Shown: positions 27,375 to 35,918 of the stretch, in pieces | Position numbering within the stretch: position 1 is the first letter of the stretch | Layout: each line of letters begins with the position of its first letter | Source: Chitinophaga pinensis | GTDB taxonomy: Bacteria > Bacteroidota > Bacteroidia > NS11-12g > UBA9320 | Reading direction: 5' to 3' | DNA length: 64,000 bases | Assembly (NCBI GenBank): GCA_945907065.1 | Contig: CAMDSC010000009.1 | Span: forward strand, 16,999-80,998 | Translations under genes and position numbers: made by a program | The notes under the pieces: model-generated | Database searches by the model: none | The model's input: the letters and a program-made list of their open reading frames with translations, nothing else | Told to the model about the DNA's origin: nothing

Positions 27375-27878
27375 ATGACCGATAAAAAAGAAGTTCACTA
27401 CATGCGCCCAACCTGGGACGAATATTTTATGGAAGTGATGGAAGCCATAAGCAAACGGGCCACTTGTGGCCGAGGCCGCAGTGGCTGCGTTATAGCCCGT
27501 GATAACCAACTGTTGGTTACAGGTTATGTAGGTTCACCTGTTGGATTACCACATTGCGATGAGGTGGGTCACCAAATGAAAAAAATGATTCATGAGGACG
27601 ACAGCATTACCGAGCATTGTGTAAGAACGGTTCATGCCGAGCAAAATGCCATTTGCCAAGCCGCCAAAAACGGTGTGGCTTTGGATGGCGCCACTTTATA
27701 TTGCCGCATGACACCTTGCCGCGTATGTGCCATGCTAATTATCAATTGTGGTATAAAACGAGTGGTGTGTGAACGCAAGTACCACTCAGGTGGCGAAAGT
27801 GAAGCCATGTTTAAAACAGCCGGGGTAAAATTGGAGTTTTTTCACGAGGAAGTGCAAACTTATGAGAAGCATAAATAG
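27375..27878 (+). CDS. dCMP deaminase family protein
   Basis: A 167-residue zinc-dependent deaminase. The zinc/catalytic motif HAE is in TVHAEQNAICQ and PCxxC is TPCRVCAML, typical of deoxycytidylate deaminase (ComEB-like), which turns dCMP into dUMP for thymidylate synthesis. The N-terminal YMRPTWDEYFMEVMEAISKR and RSGCVIARDNQL segments also fit. It follows a P-loop nucleotide kinase-like gene. Confidence 0.9.
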   Translation: MTDKKEVHYMRPTWDEYFMEVMEAISKRATCGRGRSGCVIARDNQLLVTGYVGSPVGLPHCDEVGHQMKKMIHEDDSITEHCVRTVHAEQNAICQAAKNGVALDGATLYCRMTPCRVCAMLIINCGIKRVVCERKYHSGGESEAMFKTAGVKLEFFHEEVQTYEKHK

Positions 27879-27947
27879 GTGCTAATACCCTAACTAAACA
27901 ATACCTTTTTACGCTTTTTGTGTAACGGTATTTATAGCAAGACCAAT

Positions 27948-27955
27948 TACCTTTG
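27948..27955 (+). promoter_or_regulatory. -7 promoter element that decides the start of the DUF4139 gene
   Basis: TACCTTTG matches the Bacteroidota -7 consensus, with TTTG at 27917-27920 as a distant -33 candidate (27-base spacer, longer than usual). Transcription would begin near 27961, after the first in-frame GTG/ATG (27955/27958), so translation most likely starts at the ATG at 27979. Confidence 0.45.
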
Positions 27956-27978
27956 TGATGCAAATTTTAAAGCTTTTT

Positions 27979-29541
27979 ATGAAATATTTTCTCTCTTTTA
28001 TTGTTTCGGTTATTTTATTTATACCCTTTGCTGGTGCCCAGTTGCAAACCAAATCGGTTTCGGTTTTTAAAAACAACAAGGCTTTTTTTATAAAGTCGGG
28101 AACGGTATTGCCCAAGGGAACGCAATATTGGCTGACTGGCGAAATACCCTCTGCATTGTTTGGCACGCTTTGGTTTCAAAGTCCTACCAATGCTATAAAA
28201 TCGGTGAGCAGCAATGAACAAAATATTGAAAAGCAAGGAACACCGGTTAATAATTACGAAATATTAAAAGCCAACCTTAATAAAAAAGTGATTTTATTTT
28301 TAAGTCCTACGGAATCCGTAGATGGAATTGTGCAATCGTTTTCGGACGATTATGACAAAGAAACCAAAAATTATTTTACCCCTCTGTTTGTTACCATTAA
28401 AGGAAACAACTGGTGGCAAAGCATAAAAATTGATGATATTAAACGAATTGGTTTTGCCGAAAATCCTGTGACAAGTGTTACTTCCTACGAAAAGAAAAAA
28501 GTGGTAACGGTAGAGTTTAATGAAGGTAAAGCGCAACCTTTAAATATGATGTATTTGGAAAACGGGCTAAACTGGAGTCCCAATTATTTGCTTGAGCTAT
28601 CATCTGAAAATAAAGGGATATTAACCTTACAAGCTCAGGTAAAGAACGATGCCGAAGATATAAGCAATACCGATGTGAGTTTTGTGGTGGGTAATGCCAA
28701 TTTTAAAGATGCCAATAAACTGGCTTGGTTAGTTGATTTTTTACCAAGTTTGTCTTCTGAATATGATGATGCCAATGCCTATTCCAACAGTGTGTCTTAT
28801 AAAAGTTCTGCGGCTGACGAGGCAGCTCCGCCATCACCCGAAGGAGATGGTGTGGATGGTGAAACTTCAGAAGACTTGTTTTTTTATAACCTCAAAAACT
28901 TAAGTTTACCAAAAGGCTCACGGACACAGATTGAACTGTTTAGAGCAGAGGTAGAAATTGAGCATGTGTATGAGGCCAATCTTAGCGAAATGATTCCTTA
29001 TAACCTTGAAAATTATGTTTACCAGGTATATGCTACCGAAGACCCTAACGCCAAAACCTACCATTCATTAAAACTTAACAATCAAACCAAATACCCATGG
29101 ACTGCAGGGCTTTGCTTTGTTGTAAATGCTGAAAAAGGTTCAAAAAAACCAATTAGTCAGGATATGATAACCTACACGCCAATAAAAGGCGACAATTGTT
29201 TGAAACTAACCGAAAGCCCTGATATCAAGGTATCGCAAACCGAACGTGAATCTGACCGCAAAACCAATATTCGCAAACGGGGCGAAATACAATACGATAA
29301 AATAACGGTGGATGCTGAAATAAAAATTAAAAACTATAAAGCTAAGGATGTTAAAATGAATATTACCCGATTGGTATCGGGCGAACTTTCAAAATCGAGT
29401 GCCGACTGGAAAAAAACCGATAAAATAAATTATAGCAATTACCTTAATAAAACGACTGCCGTAACCTGGGAAACAAATGTGAAAGCCGGAGAAGAAAAGG
29501 TTATTAAGTATAGTTATACTATTGTGGTAAGGGCTAATTAG
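27979..29541 (+). CDS. secreted DUF4139 domain-containing protein
   Basis: A 520-residue protein from the ATG at 27979, which gives a good signal peptide (MKYFLSFIVSVILFIPFAGA). Upstream codons GTG 27955 and ATG 27958 fall at or before the predicted transcription start. The middle holds MMYLENGLNWSPNYLLEL and LTLQAQVKNDAEDISNTDVSFVVG, and the C-terminal half KGSRTQIELFRAEVEIEHVYEA and a repeated-strand ending, characteristic of DUF4139 (MuiA-like) beta proteins. An acidic/proline linker lies around 285-300. The role is unknown, and it is probably periplasmic or surface-located. Confidence 0.82.
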   Translation: MKYFLSFIVSVILFIPFAGAQLQTKSVSVFKNNKAFFIKSGTVLPKGTQYWLTGEIPSALFGTLWFQSPTNAIKSVSSNEQNIEKQGTPVNNYEILKANLNKKVILFLSPTESVDGIVQSFSDDYDKETKNYFTPLFVTIKGNNWWQSIKIDDIKRIGFAENPVTSVTSYEKKKVVTVEFNEGKAQPLNMMYLENGLNWSPNYLLELSSENKGILTLQAQVKNDAEDISNTDVSFVVGNANFKDANKLAWLVDFLPSLSSEYDDANAYSNSVSYKSSAADEAAPPSPEGDGVDGETSEDLFFYNLKNLSLPKGSRTQIELFRAEVEIEHVYEANLSEMIPYNLENYVYQVYATEDPNAKTYHSLKLNNQTKYPWTAGLCFVVNAEKGSKKPISQDMITYTPIKGDNCLKLTESPDIKVSQTERESDRKTNIRKRGEIQYDKITVDAEIKIKNYKAKDVKMNITRLVSGELSKSSADWKKTDKINYSNYLNKTTAVTWETNVKAGEEKVIKYSYTIVVRAN

Positions 29542-29714
29542 CCGAACCTCAAAATGATATTTGCATAAAGCAGATACTGTTTCTCTTTAATGTGCGGTGG
29601 GTTTGGCAACACCGCAGGTTCACGAACACCTATTAAAATCAACATAAATAAGTGAGTAAACGGCGGGAGTGAGTTGGACTAAGCAAGGGAGCATCGTTTT
29701 GCCTTGATTTTTTG

Positions 29715-29741
29715 TTTCTTTTTCCTCTAAGGAAAAAGAAA
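29715..29741. repeat. 11-bp inverted repeat within a repeat-like intergenic block
   Basis: TTTCTTTTTCC (29715-29725) and GGAAAAAGAAA (29731-29741) form a perfect stem with a 5-base loop. It lies in the 281-base gap between the DUF4139 and the small TAT-like genes, whose composition (GTGCGGTGGG..., CGGCGGGAGTGAG...) differs from its neighbours. Blocks of this look (CTTGATTTTTTGTTTCTTTTT plus hairpin) recur between genes in Bacteroidota, from memory. It has no U-tract and is unlikely to be a simple terminator. Confidence 0.4.
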
Positions 29742-29822
29742 ATATAAAAGAAAAGCCTTTTAAAATAAGTAAATTTGTGCCATCACACCAACTCGTTATA
29801 ACATTAAAAATCAACCCCTCTT

Positions 29823-30179
29823 ATGTCAGAAAATCAACCTTCAAGAAAAAAATTCTTACAATATCTTGGCTTAACCGCAGGTGCCAGTTTGTTAAGTAAA
29901 AATTCCGTAGCCGGTTTTGTTGACCATACCGAAATTCTTAAACTAACACCGGTTCAACAAGAGTTCATGCTTCATTACGAAAAATGGATGGATGCATTTA
30001 TAGATGTTATTCGAGTTCAAAAAATCGATCCTGATAATGTTGAAAATAACACCAAAATGATAGCCTTAACCGAATGGGCCGAAGAAATGAAACCTGAAAT
30101 TTCAGAATTTATGAAGGATAAAACGTTTTCTCTTATTTATCTGGTGTGCATTGATCGCATGAGCAAAGAAATAAAGTAA
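29823..30179 (+). CDS. small protein with TAT-like signal
   Basis: A 118-residue protein beginning SRKKFLQYLGLTAGASLLS, which resembles a twin-arginine signal in which the second Arg is Lys (S-R-K-x-F-L), then a helical mature domain (LTPVQQEFMLHYEKWMDAFIDVIRVQK...). Function is unknown; similar short proteins occur in Bacteroidota. Export by TAT is inferred from the signal alone. It ends 24 bases before a strong terminator hairpin. Confidence 0.65.
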   Translation: MSENQPSRKKFLQYLGLTAGASLLSKNSVAGFVDHTEILKLTPVQQEFMLHYEKWMDAFIDVIRVQKIDPDNVENNTKMIALTEWAEEMKPEISEFMKDKTFSLIYLVCIDRMSKEIK

Positions 30180-30203
30180 TTGCCTCCTCCAATTGTCAAG
30201 CAT

Positions 30204-30240
30204 AAAAAAACCTCCTTTTTTGCAAAAGGAGGTTTTTTTT
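30204..30240. terminator. bidirectional Rho-independent terminator
   Basis: AAAAAAACCTCCTTTT pairs with AAAAGGAGGTTTTTTT around a TTGC loop. A-tract and T-tract on opposite sides let it work in both directions, and it sits between the converging small TAT-like gene and sodA. Confidence 0.88.
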
Positions 30241-30260
30241 ATTAAATAATGGTTTATCAT

Positions 30261-30869
30261 TTAAATAGCAGCTTCGTATCTACGGCCTACTTCTTCCCAG
30301 TTTATAACGTTGAAAAAAGCGGCTATATAATCAGGGCGGCGGTTTTGGTAGTGCAAATAGTATGCATGTTCCCATACATCCATTCCCAATATTGGCATTC
30401 CCTTTTTATCAGCAATATCCATCAATGGATTGTCTTGATTTGGGGTACTGCAAACGCAAAGTTTTTTGTCATTATCTACACAAAGCCAAGCCCAGCCTGA
30501 ACCAAATCGTGTAGCACCTGCAGCGGCGAAGGCTTCTTTAAATTTATCAAAACCTCCCAATTCACTGTCGATAGCTGCGGCTAATTTTCCGGTTGGGGCT
30601 CCACCGCCTGTTGGACTCATAATGTTCCAAAACATAGTGTGGTTATAATGACCGCCACCATTATTCCGAACCGGCATCGGATATTTACTCATGTTTTTAA
30701 ATAAATCCTCAAGACTTAAATTTTCCATTTCCGTTCCGGCAATGGCGTTATTAAGGTTGGTGACATAAGCATTGTGATGTTTGCTATGATGAATTTCCAT
30801 AGTACGGGCATCGATGTGTGGTTCTAATGCGGCGTAATCGTAAGGTAGGTTTGGTAATTGGTGTGACAT
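30261..30869 (-). CDS. sodA: superoxide dismutase, Mn-type residues
   Basis: A 202-residue Fe/Mn superoxide dismutase that converts superoxide to oxygen and hydrogen peroxide. Metal ligands are His in [10 protein letters not shown], His in [10 protein letters not shown], and Asp/His in [18 protein letters not shown]. The second-shell Gln lies in [10 protein letters not shown], as in E. coli SodA, rather than at the Fe-enzyme position, so manganese use is favoured. There is no signal peptide, so it is cytosolic. Cambialistic metal use cannot be excluded. Confidence 0.93.
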   Translation of the reverse strand: MSHQLPNLPYDYAALEPHIDARTMEIHHSKHHNAYVTNLNNAIAGTEMENLSLEDLFKNMSKYPMPVRNNGGGHYNHTMFWNIMSPTGGGAPTGKLAAAIDSELGGFDKFKEAFAAAGATRFGSGWAWLCVDNDKKLCVCSTPNQDNPLMDIADKKGMPILGMDVWEHAYYLHYQNRRPDYIAAFFNVINWEEVGRRYEAAI

Positions 30870-30970
30870 GATTTTTTTTATTAAATGGGTTACAAATTTA
30901 TAGTTTCCTGTTTTAGGAATGGTATATAAATCAAAACATTTTATTACTCATTAATGTTCGTTTTATCTTT

Positions 30971-30978
30971 TAATTTTG
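30971..30978 (+). promoter_or_regulatory. -7 promoter element of the Rieske-like lipoprotein gene
   Basis: TAATTTTG fits TAnnTTTG and lies 11 bases before the ATG at 30990. No clear -33 element is visible. Its position inside the longer reading frame argues against the upstream start at 30954. Confidence 0.4.
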
Positions 30979-30989
30979 AATTTCTTATT

Positions 30990-31445
30990 ATGAAAATATT
31001 CCTGCCCTTTTTAATCGCAGTATTTGCTTTTGCATTTTTCAGTTGCAAAGACAATAGCCTAAATTCAAATAACTTTATCCCGTCAGGGCCTGTAAGTTTG
31101 GTTATCAATACAGATTTGCCCGAATATTATAAACTCAAAACCCCGGGAACTTATGTGTATCAACCCGGAGGAAACCGAGGAGTAATCGTTATTCATGATT
31201 TTAGTGATAATTATGTGGCAATTGAACGCACTTGCAGCCTTGAACCTGACAAAGCCTGCTCTAAAATATACGTTGACAGCATGGCTTTAACTTTGCGTTG
31301 CGGCACTTTTAATCTTAATAAATGGGAGCCTTGCTGCGACAGCCGTTTTATGTATAGCGGACAAGTATCGCAAGGGCCGGCACAATACCCACTGAGAAAT
31401 TATAACACAACCGTTAATGGCGCAGTAATCACAGTTAGAAACTAA
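30990..31445 (+). CDS. lipoprotein with degenerate Rieske-like fold
   Basis: A 151-residue lipoprotein from the ATG at 30990 (MKIFLPFLIAVFAFAFFSC, lipobox Cys19). The mature part looks like a small Rieske domain: GVIVIHDFSDNYVAIERTC, then CCDSRFMYSGQVSQGPAQYPLRNY, the signature C-x-H...C-x-x-H plus GPA...L-Y hairpin. Both cluster His positions appear to be lost (C-S-L and C-C-D-S), so a 2Fe-2S cluster is doubtful. Four further Cys in the mature part may form disulfides. Function is unknown; short Rieske-like lipoproteins without cluster ligands occur in this phylum. Confidence 0.6.
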   Translation: MKIFLPFLIAVFAFAFFSCKDNSLNSNNFIPSGPVSLVINTDLPEYYKLKTPGTYVYQPGGNRGVIVIHDFSDNYVAIERTCSLEPDKACSKIYVDSMALTLRCGTFNLNKWEPCCDSRFMYSGQVSQGPAQYPLRNYNTTVNGAVITVRN

Positions 31446-31448
31446 AAA

Positions 31449-32222
31449 ATGTCTTTAAAAATTATAACCTACAATGTGAATGGCATTCGTGCAGCATTAA
31501 CCAAAAATTTATTAGGTTTTTTGGAACGTGAAAATCCTGATATCGTTTGCTTGCAAGAGATAAAAGCCCAACCCTACCAAATTGATAATAGCCTGTTTGA
31601 GCATTTGGGATACCACTGCCAGTGGTATAGTGCTGAGAAAAAGGGTTACAGCGGGGTAGGAATTTTAAGCAAACAAAAACCAAAGCATGTGGAATACGGC
31701 ATAGGCCATGAATTATTTGATTATGAAGGCCGGATTTTAAGAGCTGATTTTGATTCCTTTTCTGTAATAAGCGCTTATTTTCCTTCAGGAACTACCGGGC
31801 CAATCAGACAAGATGTGAAATATGTTTTTTTAGATACCTTTTACAATCATATTGAAACTTTAAAAGCTAAAATTCCGAACCTTATAATTTGTGGGGATTA
31901 TAATATTTGTCATGAAGCCATTGACATTCACGACCCAAAAGGAAACAAGGACAGCAGTGGTTTTTTGCCGGAAGAACGGGCGTGGATGAGTGCTTTTTTT
32001 AAAAGTGGTTTTGTAGATACGTTCCGTTTTTTAAATCCGGATGTGCCACATCAATACACTTGGTGGAGCTATAGAGCCAATGCCAGAAACAATAATAAAG
32101 GCTGGCGTATTGATTATATTTCCATTAATAAAGAACTTTCAACAAAACTAAAAGAAGCTAAAATTTTTCCTTTTGATTTGCAAAGCGATCATTGCGCCAG
32201 TTATGCGGTGGTGGATTTGTAA
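31449..32222 (+). CDS. xth: exodeoxyribonuclease III (AP endonuclease)
   Basis: A 257-residue DNA-repair nuclease of the ExoIII/APE1 family that incises abasic sites. Motifs are TYNVNGIRAAL, ENPDIVCLQEIKAQ (catalytic Glu), the GYSGVGILSK loop, IICGDYNICHEAIDIHDP, WWSYRANARNNNKGWRIDYI and the closing LQSDHCASY. The length is normal and there is no signal peptide. The gene begins 3 bases after the Rieske-like lipoprotein gene, so transcription may be shared. Confidence 0.94.
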   Translation: MSLKIITYNVNGIRAALTKNLLGFLERENPDIVCLQEIKAQPYQIDNSLFEHLGYHCQWYSAEKKGYSGVGILSKQKPKHVEYGIGHELFDYEGRILRADFDSFSVISAYFPSGTTGPIRQDVKYVFLDTFYNHIETLKAKIPNLIICGDYNICHEAIDIHDPKGNKDSSGFLPEERAWMSAFFKSGFVDTFRFLNPDVPHQYTWWSYRANARNNNKGWRIDYISINKELSTKLKEAKIFPFDLQSDHCASYAVVDL

Positions 32223-32228
32223 AGGTTT

Positions 32229-34316
32229 TTAATACCCCAACAACTCCTCCAAAACCTCAGCCACCTTTTCACTATTTGGCAAAATCTCTTTTTCCAAACT
32301 CATATTTAATGGTATGGCCGGCATGTTTAAAGAACCGAAGGTTTGAACCGGGGCATCTAAATATTGAAAACACTCCTTACCAATTCGTCCGGCTATGGCT
32401 TCGGCAAAGGAGTTTCGAAGGGTTTCCTCAGTAAGAACCAAAACTTTTCCATGGCGTTTCACACTGGAATAAATAGCTTCGTCATCGCACGGATTTAAGG
32501 TTCTTAAATCTATAATTTCTATTTGATTATCAAATTTTTGAGAAGCAGCAGTGGCCCAGTACACTCCCATTCCGTAGGTAATTACGGTGCAACTGTTTCC
32601 GTTTTTTATTTGCGTTTCATCTGCTTCCACCGCAATTCGGGCTTTGCCCAATGGAATTACATAATCCTCGGATGGTTCTATAGTTTTAGCAGCTTCCGTT
32701 CCCGGAACTTTACTCCAATACAATCCTTTATGTTCAAACATAATTACAGGATTAGGGTCTAAAAAGGCAGATTTCATTAAGCCTTTCATATCGGCAGCAT
32801 TGCTTGGGTAAACTACTTTTATTCCCTTAATTTGTAAAATGCTGCTTTCTACTGTTCCACTATGATATGGCCCTCCCCCACCGTATGCTCCGGTTGGTAT
32901 TCGTATTAAACTTTGAATTGGAAACTTGCCCATGGTAAGATAACACGATTTTGAAAGTTCAGTTACCAATTGATTTACTCCCGGCCATATATAATCGGCA
33001 AATTGTATTTCTACAATTGGTTTGCAACCCACGGCACTCATTCCTTGGGTACTTCCAACAATGTATGCTTCCTGTATTGGGGTATTAAAAATTCGGTGTG
33101 TTCCAAATTTTTTAGCCAATGTTGCCGCCTCACGAAATACTCCTCCCAACCTTATTCCTACATCCTGCCCATAGAGCAACGCTTCCGGATATTCGGTCAA
33201 AATTTCGTCCATAGCATGTAAAGCGCTATCTACCATTATTATCATTTCGCCGTTTTCCGGTTCACGGATTCCAAGTTCTTCGGTTACAGGAGTTGGGGCA
33301 AATTCATGAAGCACGGCAGATTCCAGCTCCGGGTCGGGACTGTTAACCGCTTTGTCAAATTCTTCTTTTGTAAACGCTTTTGCTTCATTTTCTATGGTTT
33401 CTAGTGTTTCAGGTTCTTCACCTAAGTCTATTAAAAGTTGTTTTAATACCGGAAACGGGTCGTCTTTGGTTTGTTCCTCCAAATCGTGACGGTACCATTC
33501 ACTTCTCACACCGCTGGTGTGATGCCCCAATAACGGAACTTTAACATGCACTAACATAGGTTTGCGATGCGTTCTTACCCAGTTAATGGCTTTTTCCATT
33601 TCCTTGTAGCATTCGGCAAAATCGGAACCGTTAATTCTATCGCGTTTTAATCCTTTGAAACCTGCCGCATATTCATAGGCATCCATAGCCCTCATTTCGT
33701 CTCCACTGGCCGATATTCCCCAGTCGTTATCTTGGACTAAGTAAAGGATGGGTAACTGCTTTAGAACGGCCATTTGAAATGCCTCTGACACTTCTCCTTC
33801 GGTAACACATCCATCACCTAATGAACAAAGCACAATTGGTTTTTCTAAATGGGGTAATTTATCAATGCTGTCCAAATAGCTTAATCCATGAGCTGCGCCC
33901 GTGGCTGGTATGGCTTGCATTCCGGTGGCGCTGCTTTGATGAGGCATGGTTGGCATATCCGCACGTTTAAGAGATGGGTGACTATAATACGTTCGGCCTC
34001 CTGAAAAAGGATCGTCGCGTTTTGCCAACAGTTGAAGCATCAATTCATAAGGTTGCATTCCCATAGCCAGTAGCAAACTTTCATCACGGTAATATGGGTA
34101 GGCAAAATCTATGGATTTTAATAAAAATCCTGTGGCCAATTGGATGGCTTCATGGCCTTTGCTGGTGGAATGAACATATTTTGTTATCTGTCGGTTTTCT
34201 TCATAAATAGCGGCCATAGCTCTGGCTCGGCACATTAAAATAAAGGCTTTTATGTATAGGTCTTTGCCCGAAATGGTTTGTTCTGTTTCGGCCATTTGTG
34301 TTTCAGAATTGGTCAT
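32229..34316 (-). CDS. fused alpha/beta E1 component of a 2-oxoacid (branched-chain-type) dehydrogenase
   Basis: A 695-residue thiamine-diphosphate enzyme. Residues to about 340 form the E1-alpha part (STSKGHEAIQLATGFLL, TPP motif GDGCVTEGEVSEAFQ...LYLVQDN); a linker and then about 355-695 form E1-beta (LYGQDVGIRLGGVF, GSTQGMSAVGCKPIVEIQFADYIWPG, PTGAYGGGGPYHSG). It decarboxylates 2-oxo acids and passes the acyl group to an E2 lipoyl protein. Fused E1 proteins are common in Bacteroidota. Branched-chain specificity is likely from the family but not proved here. E2/E3 are not adjacent. Confidence 0.9.
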   Translation of the reverse strand: MTNSETQMAETEQTISGKDLYIKAFILMCRARAMAAIYEENRQITKYVHSTSKGHEAIQLATGFLLKSIDFAYPYYRDESLLLAMGMQPYELMLQLLAKRDDPFSGGRTYYSHPSLKRADMPTMPHQSSATGMQAIPATGAAHGLSYLDSIDKLPHLEKPIVLCSLGDGCVTEGEVSEAFQMAVLKQLPILYLVQDNDWGISASGDEMRAMDAYEYAAGFKGLKRDRINGSDFAECYKEMEKAINWVRTHRKPMLVHVKVPLLGHHTSGVRSEWYRHDLEEQTKDDPFPVLKQLLIDLGEEPETLETIENEAKAFTKEEFDKAVNSPDPELESAVLHEFAPTPVTEELGIREPENGEMIIMVDSALHAMDEILTEYPEALLYGQDVGIRLGGVFREAATLAKKFGTHRIFNTPIQEAYIVGSTQGMSAVGCKPIVEIQFADYIWPGVNQLVTELSKSCYLTMGKFPIQSLIRIPTGAYGGGGPYHSGTVESSILQIKGIKVVYPSNAADMKGLMKSAFLDPNPVIMFEHKGLYWSKVPGTEAAKTIEPSEDYVIPLGKARIAVEADETQIKNGNSCTVITYGMGVYWATAASQKFDNQIEIIDLRTLNPCDDEAIYSSVKRHGKVLVLTEETLRNSFAEAIAGRIGKECFQYLDAPVQTFGSLNMPAIPLNMSLEKEILPNSEKVAEVLEELLGY

Positions 34317-34485
34317 TTAATGTAAAAGGCCGCAAGTTACTTCAATCCCATCTATTACTAAAATACTTAGTGGTTTATTTAAGAATTTATTAATGTTTTA
34401 AAGAATTTGGTTTAATAAAAGCCGTATGTCTTATAAAATATCCAAGCGTTAATTATCTGCCATTCTGCACTCAGAGGAATAGTCC

Positions 34486-34493
34486 TACTTTTG
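34486..34493 (+). promoter_or_regulatory. -7 promoter element of the outer-membrane protein gene
   Basis: TACTTTTG fits the TAnnTTTG consensus 13 bases before the ATG at 34507. TTCTG at 34463-34467, 18 bases further upstream, is a poor -33 candidate. Confidence 0.35.
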
Positions 34494-34506
34494 CTAGCTC
34501 GTTTTT

Positions 34507-35184
34507 ATGATTAAAAAAACTGTTATTCTTGTCTTTCTAATTATCTCCTTTCTCTCATCCCAAGCAGGGCTCAAAGATTCCGTTCGTTATTATATAAAAA
34601 ACAAATACCCTGAACTGATTGGGGGGCTTTCAGGTAGAAACACAATTATTGGTTCTCACTATACTTCAGTTTCAGGTGTCGCAATTGGTGCTGATTATGG
34701 AGGTAAAGTTAAATTTTTGGGAGGCGTTTATGGTCTTTCAAGTCCCCTGGTGGAACGAAAAATTATTAATGCTTATACCCCATCTCAAAACATGATAGAT
34801 GAAATCTCCCGGTTTTGGTATTTTGGTTTCACAGGGGCTTATACTTTTTTTAAAGATACGCGTTGGACTCTTGAAATTCCTGTTAGAGTTGGTTTTGGAA
34901 CAGCCAATATTGAACAGCACGATACCGGAAAAGGTAAGTTTGTTATTACCGAGAATAATTCTTTTATAATACCTTTGGAATCGGGCATAAGTGCCCAATA
35001 TAAAATTGCCTGGTGGATTGGATTAAGTGGAGGATTGGGCAGCAGAATAGTTGTTGGAAAAAGTACCTCTCAAAAATTTAGTGGAACGTATTATAATTTT
35101 GGGGTCAACATTTATTTTAGTAATATTTACTTCCGTATAAGAGACGACTTGAAAAAGAATCCTGTAAAAAAACAGAAACATTAA
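34507..35184 (+). CDS. putative outer-membrane beta-barrel protein of unknown function
   Basis: A 225-residue protein with a signal peptide (1-20, KKTVILVFLIISFLSSQAG). The rest is a series of short amphipathic strands with aromatic ends (YFGFTGAYTFFKDTRWTLEIPVRVGFG, YNFGVNIYFSNIYFRI), typical of a small outer-membrane barrel. No Pfam-like family is recognised. aroE follows after 2 bases, so the two genes are probably co-transcribed although no functional link is obvious. Confidence 0.65.
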   Translation: MIKKTVILVFLIISFLSSQAGLKDSVRYYIKNKYPELIGGLSGRNTIIGSHYTSVSGVAIGADYGGKVKFLGGVYGLSSPLVERKIINAYTPSQNMIDEISRFWYFGFTGAYTFFKDTRWTLEIPVRVGFGTANIEQHDTGKGKFVITENNSFIIPLESGISAQYKIAWWIGLSGGLGSRIVVGKSTSQKFSGTYYNFGVNIYFSNIYFRIRDDLKKNPVKKQKH

Positions 35185-35186
35185 AC

Positions 35187-35918
35187 ATGAAATTATTTGG
35201 TTTAATAGGGCATCCCATTTCACACTCTTTTTCAAAGTTTTTTTTTGATAAAAAATTTGAAAAAGAAAATCTGAATGATTGCCACTATGAATTAATAGAT
35301 ATAAAAACCATTGATGAAATTATTTCTTTAAAAAATAACATTCATCTCTCTGGGTTAAACGTCACAATCCCCTATAAACAATCTATTATTCCTTTTTTAG
35401 ATACTATTTCGGAAGAAGCAAAAAGTGTTGGGGCCGTAAATACTATTAAAATTAAAGACAGTAAATGGCATGGATATAATACCGATGTTATTGGTTTTGA
35501 AAAAAGTTTAGTTCCTATATTAACTCCATCCATAAAAAATGCCTTAATTTTGGGTTCAGGTGGGGCTTCTATGGCTGTAAAATTTGTTTTAGATAAATTG
35601 TCAATTCCTTTTTGTGTGGTTTCTAGGGTATCTAAATTAGTCGAGTATAATTATAAGAATATTACAAAATCCGTTTTAAACGAGCATCAGCTAATTATTA
35701 ATACGACTCCGGTTGGTATGTTTCCTTATGTTGACCAAATGCCTGAAATTCCTAGTGATTTTCTAACTCCAAATCATCTGGTTTATGATTTAATTTATAA
35801 TCCGGCAGAAACACTTTTGCTTAAAAATGCTTCTTTCAATGGTTGCATGACCAAAAATGGTTTAGAAATGCTTCAAATTCAAGCAGAAGAAAGTTGGAAA
35901 ATTTGGATAGCGGATTAA
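35187..35918 (+). CDS. aroE: shikimate dehydrogenase
   Basis: A 243-residue NADPH-dependent enzyme reducing 3-dehydroshikimate to shikimate in aromatic amino acid synthesis. Substrate-binding GHPISHSFS and the catalytic Lys in NVTIPYKQ lie near the start, VGAVNTIK follows, and the nucleotide loop is LGSGGASMAVKF. The closing LVYDLIYNP and NGLEMLQIQAEESWKIW are typical. It overlaps the converging pheS stop by 4 bases. aroQ at 52779 acts one step earlier but is far away. Confidence 0.93.
   Translation: MKLFGLIGHPISHSFSKFFFDKKFEKENLNDCHYELIDIKTIDEIISLKNNIHLSGLNVTIPYKQSIIPFLDTISEEAKSVGAVNTIKIKDSKWHGYNTDVIGFEKSLVPILTPSIKNALILGSGGASMAVKFVLDKLSIPFCVVSRVSKLVEYNYKNITKSVLNEHQLIINTTPVGMFPYVDQMPEIPSDFLTPNHLVYDLIYNPAETLLLKNASFNGCMTKNGLEMLQIQAEESWKIWIAD

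Noticed and set aside
30954..30989. Upstream ATG start of the Rieske-like lipoprotein
   Set aside because: It would put 12 residues before the signal sequence and lies upstream of the -7 element; the ATG at 30990 gives a normal lipoprotein signal.
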